Below, in pieces: positions 5,539 to 5,632 of a stretch of DNA of 5,632 nucleotides. Location of the stretch: positions 1 through 5,632 of the forward strand of contig JAKAHX010000137.1 in assembly GCA_021814735.1 (NCBI GenBank), read 5' to 3'. The notes below the pieces were generated by a model, which ran no database searches, had not been told where the DNA came from, and was given only the letters and a program-made list of their open reading frames with translations. The first letter of the stretch is position 1; the number at the start of each line of letters is the position of its first letter. This DNA comes from Chloroflexota bacterium (GTDB lineage Bacteria; Chloroflexota; Limnocylindria; Limnocylindrales; CSP1-4). Position numbers and translations under genes: made by a program.

Positions 5539-5614
5539 GCGGGAGTAACTCAGTTGGCAGAGTGCTTGCTTCCCAAGCAAGATGTCGCGGGTTCGAATCC
5601 CGTCTCCCGCTCCA
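5539..5614 (+). tRNA. tRNA-Gly (anticodon CCC)
   Basis: A complete 76-base cloverleaf. The acceptor GCGGGAG pairs with CTCCCGC (5539-5545/5604-5610), the D-stem ACTC with GAGT (5548-5551/5560-5563) around a loop containing GG. The anticodon stem CTTGC pairs with GCAAG, with loop TTCCCAA and anticodon CCC at 5572-5574. The five-base variable loop is ATGTC. The T-arm is GCGGG TTCGAAT CCCGT with one G-T pair. The discriminator T (5611) is usual for bacterial glycine tRNAs, and CCA (5612-5614) is encoded. It reads GGG codons, which are common in the GC-rich genes here. No terminator is visible in the 18 bases left before the window ends. Confidence 0.97.
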
Positions 5615-5632
5615 CTTCCTCCCCTTCCGACC

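Overview
The window is very GC-rich, and its genes strongly prefer G or C at the third codon position. Together with a GTP-type PEP carboxykinase, a tripeptidyl-aminopeptidase-like lipoprotein and a CCA-encoding tRNA-Gly, this suggests an actinobacterium or a high-GC Chloroflexota relative. The exact lineage cannot be fixed from the sequence. It looks like an ordinary chromosomal segment. I see no insertion sequence, integrase, CRISPR array, phage gene or rRNA.

Layout from left to right: (1) The left edge cuts through the 5' end of a minus-strand pckG (PEP carboxykinase), of which only the first 56 codons are present. They begin at a GTG behind a perfect AGGAGG. (2) Positions 171-450 hold no convincing gene. 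(3) From about 451 to 2957 lies a plus-strand cluster. It starts with a membrane-protein reading frame that appears broken by a frameshift near 890-930. Next come a 73-residue single-span membrane protein with an excellent Shine-Dalgarno site and, through an ATGA stop/start overlap, a 536-residue exported protein with six Asp-box-like repeats (probable beta-propeller) plus a C-terminal beta-rich domain. A perfect 9-bp hairpin follows directly after its stop. (4) A 262-bp convergent gap contains a second perfect stem (10 bp). (5) Two minus-strand genes follow: a four-span membrane protein of unknown family with its own likely promoter, and a 477-residue alpha/beta-hydrolase lipoprotein of the S33 / TAP-like family. 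(6) At the right edge a plus-strand tRNA-Gly(CCC) sits behind a near-consensus sigma-70 type promoter.

Functional reading: the central cluster looks like a small cell-envelope unit in which a short membrane protein is translationally coupled to a secreted repeat protein. The hydrolase probably cleaves short peptides outside the cytoplasmic membrane. pckG (gluconeogenesis/anaplerosis) and the tRNA are housekeeping flanks. No strong case for a new system emerges. The least explained parts are the coupled small-protein/propeller pair, the apparently frameshifted gene in front of it, and the ambiguous coding signal at 250-446.
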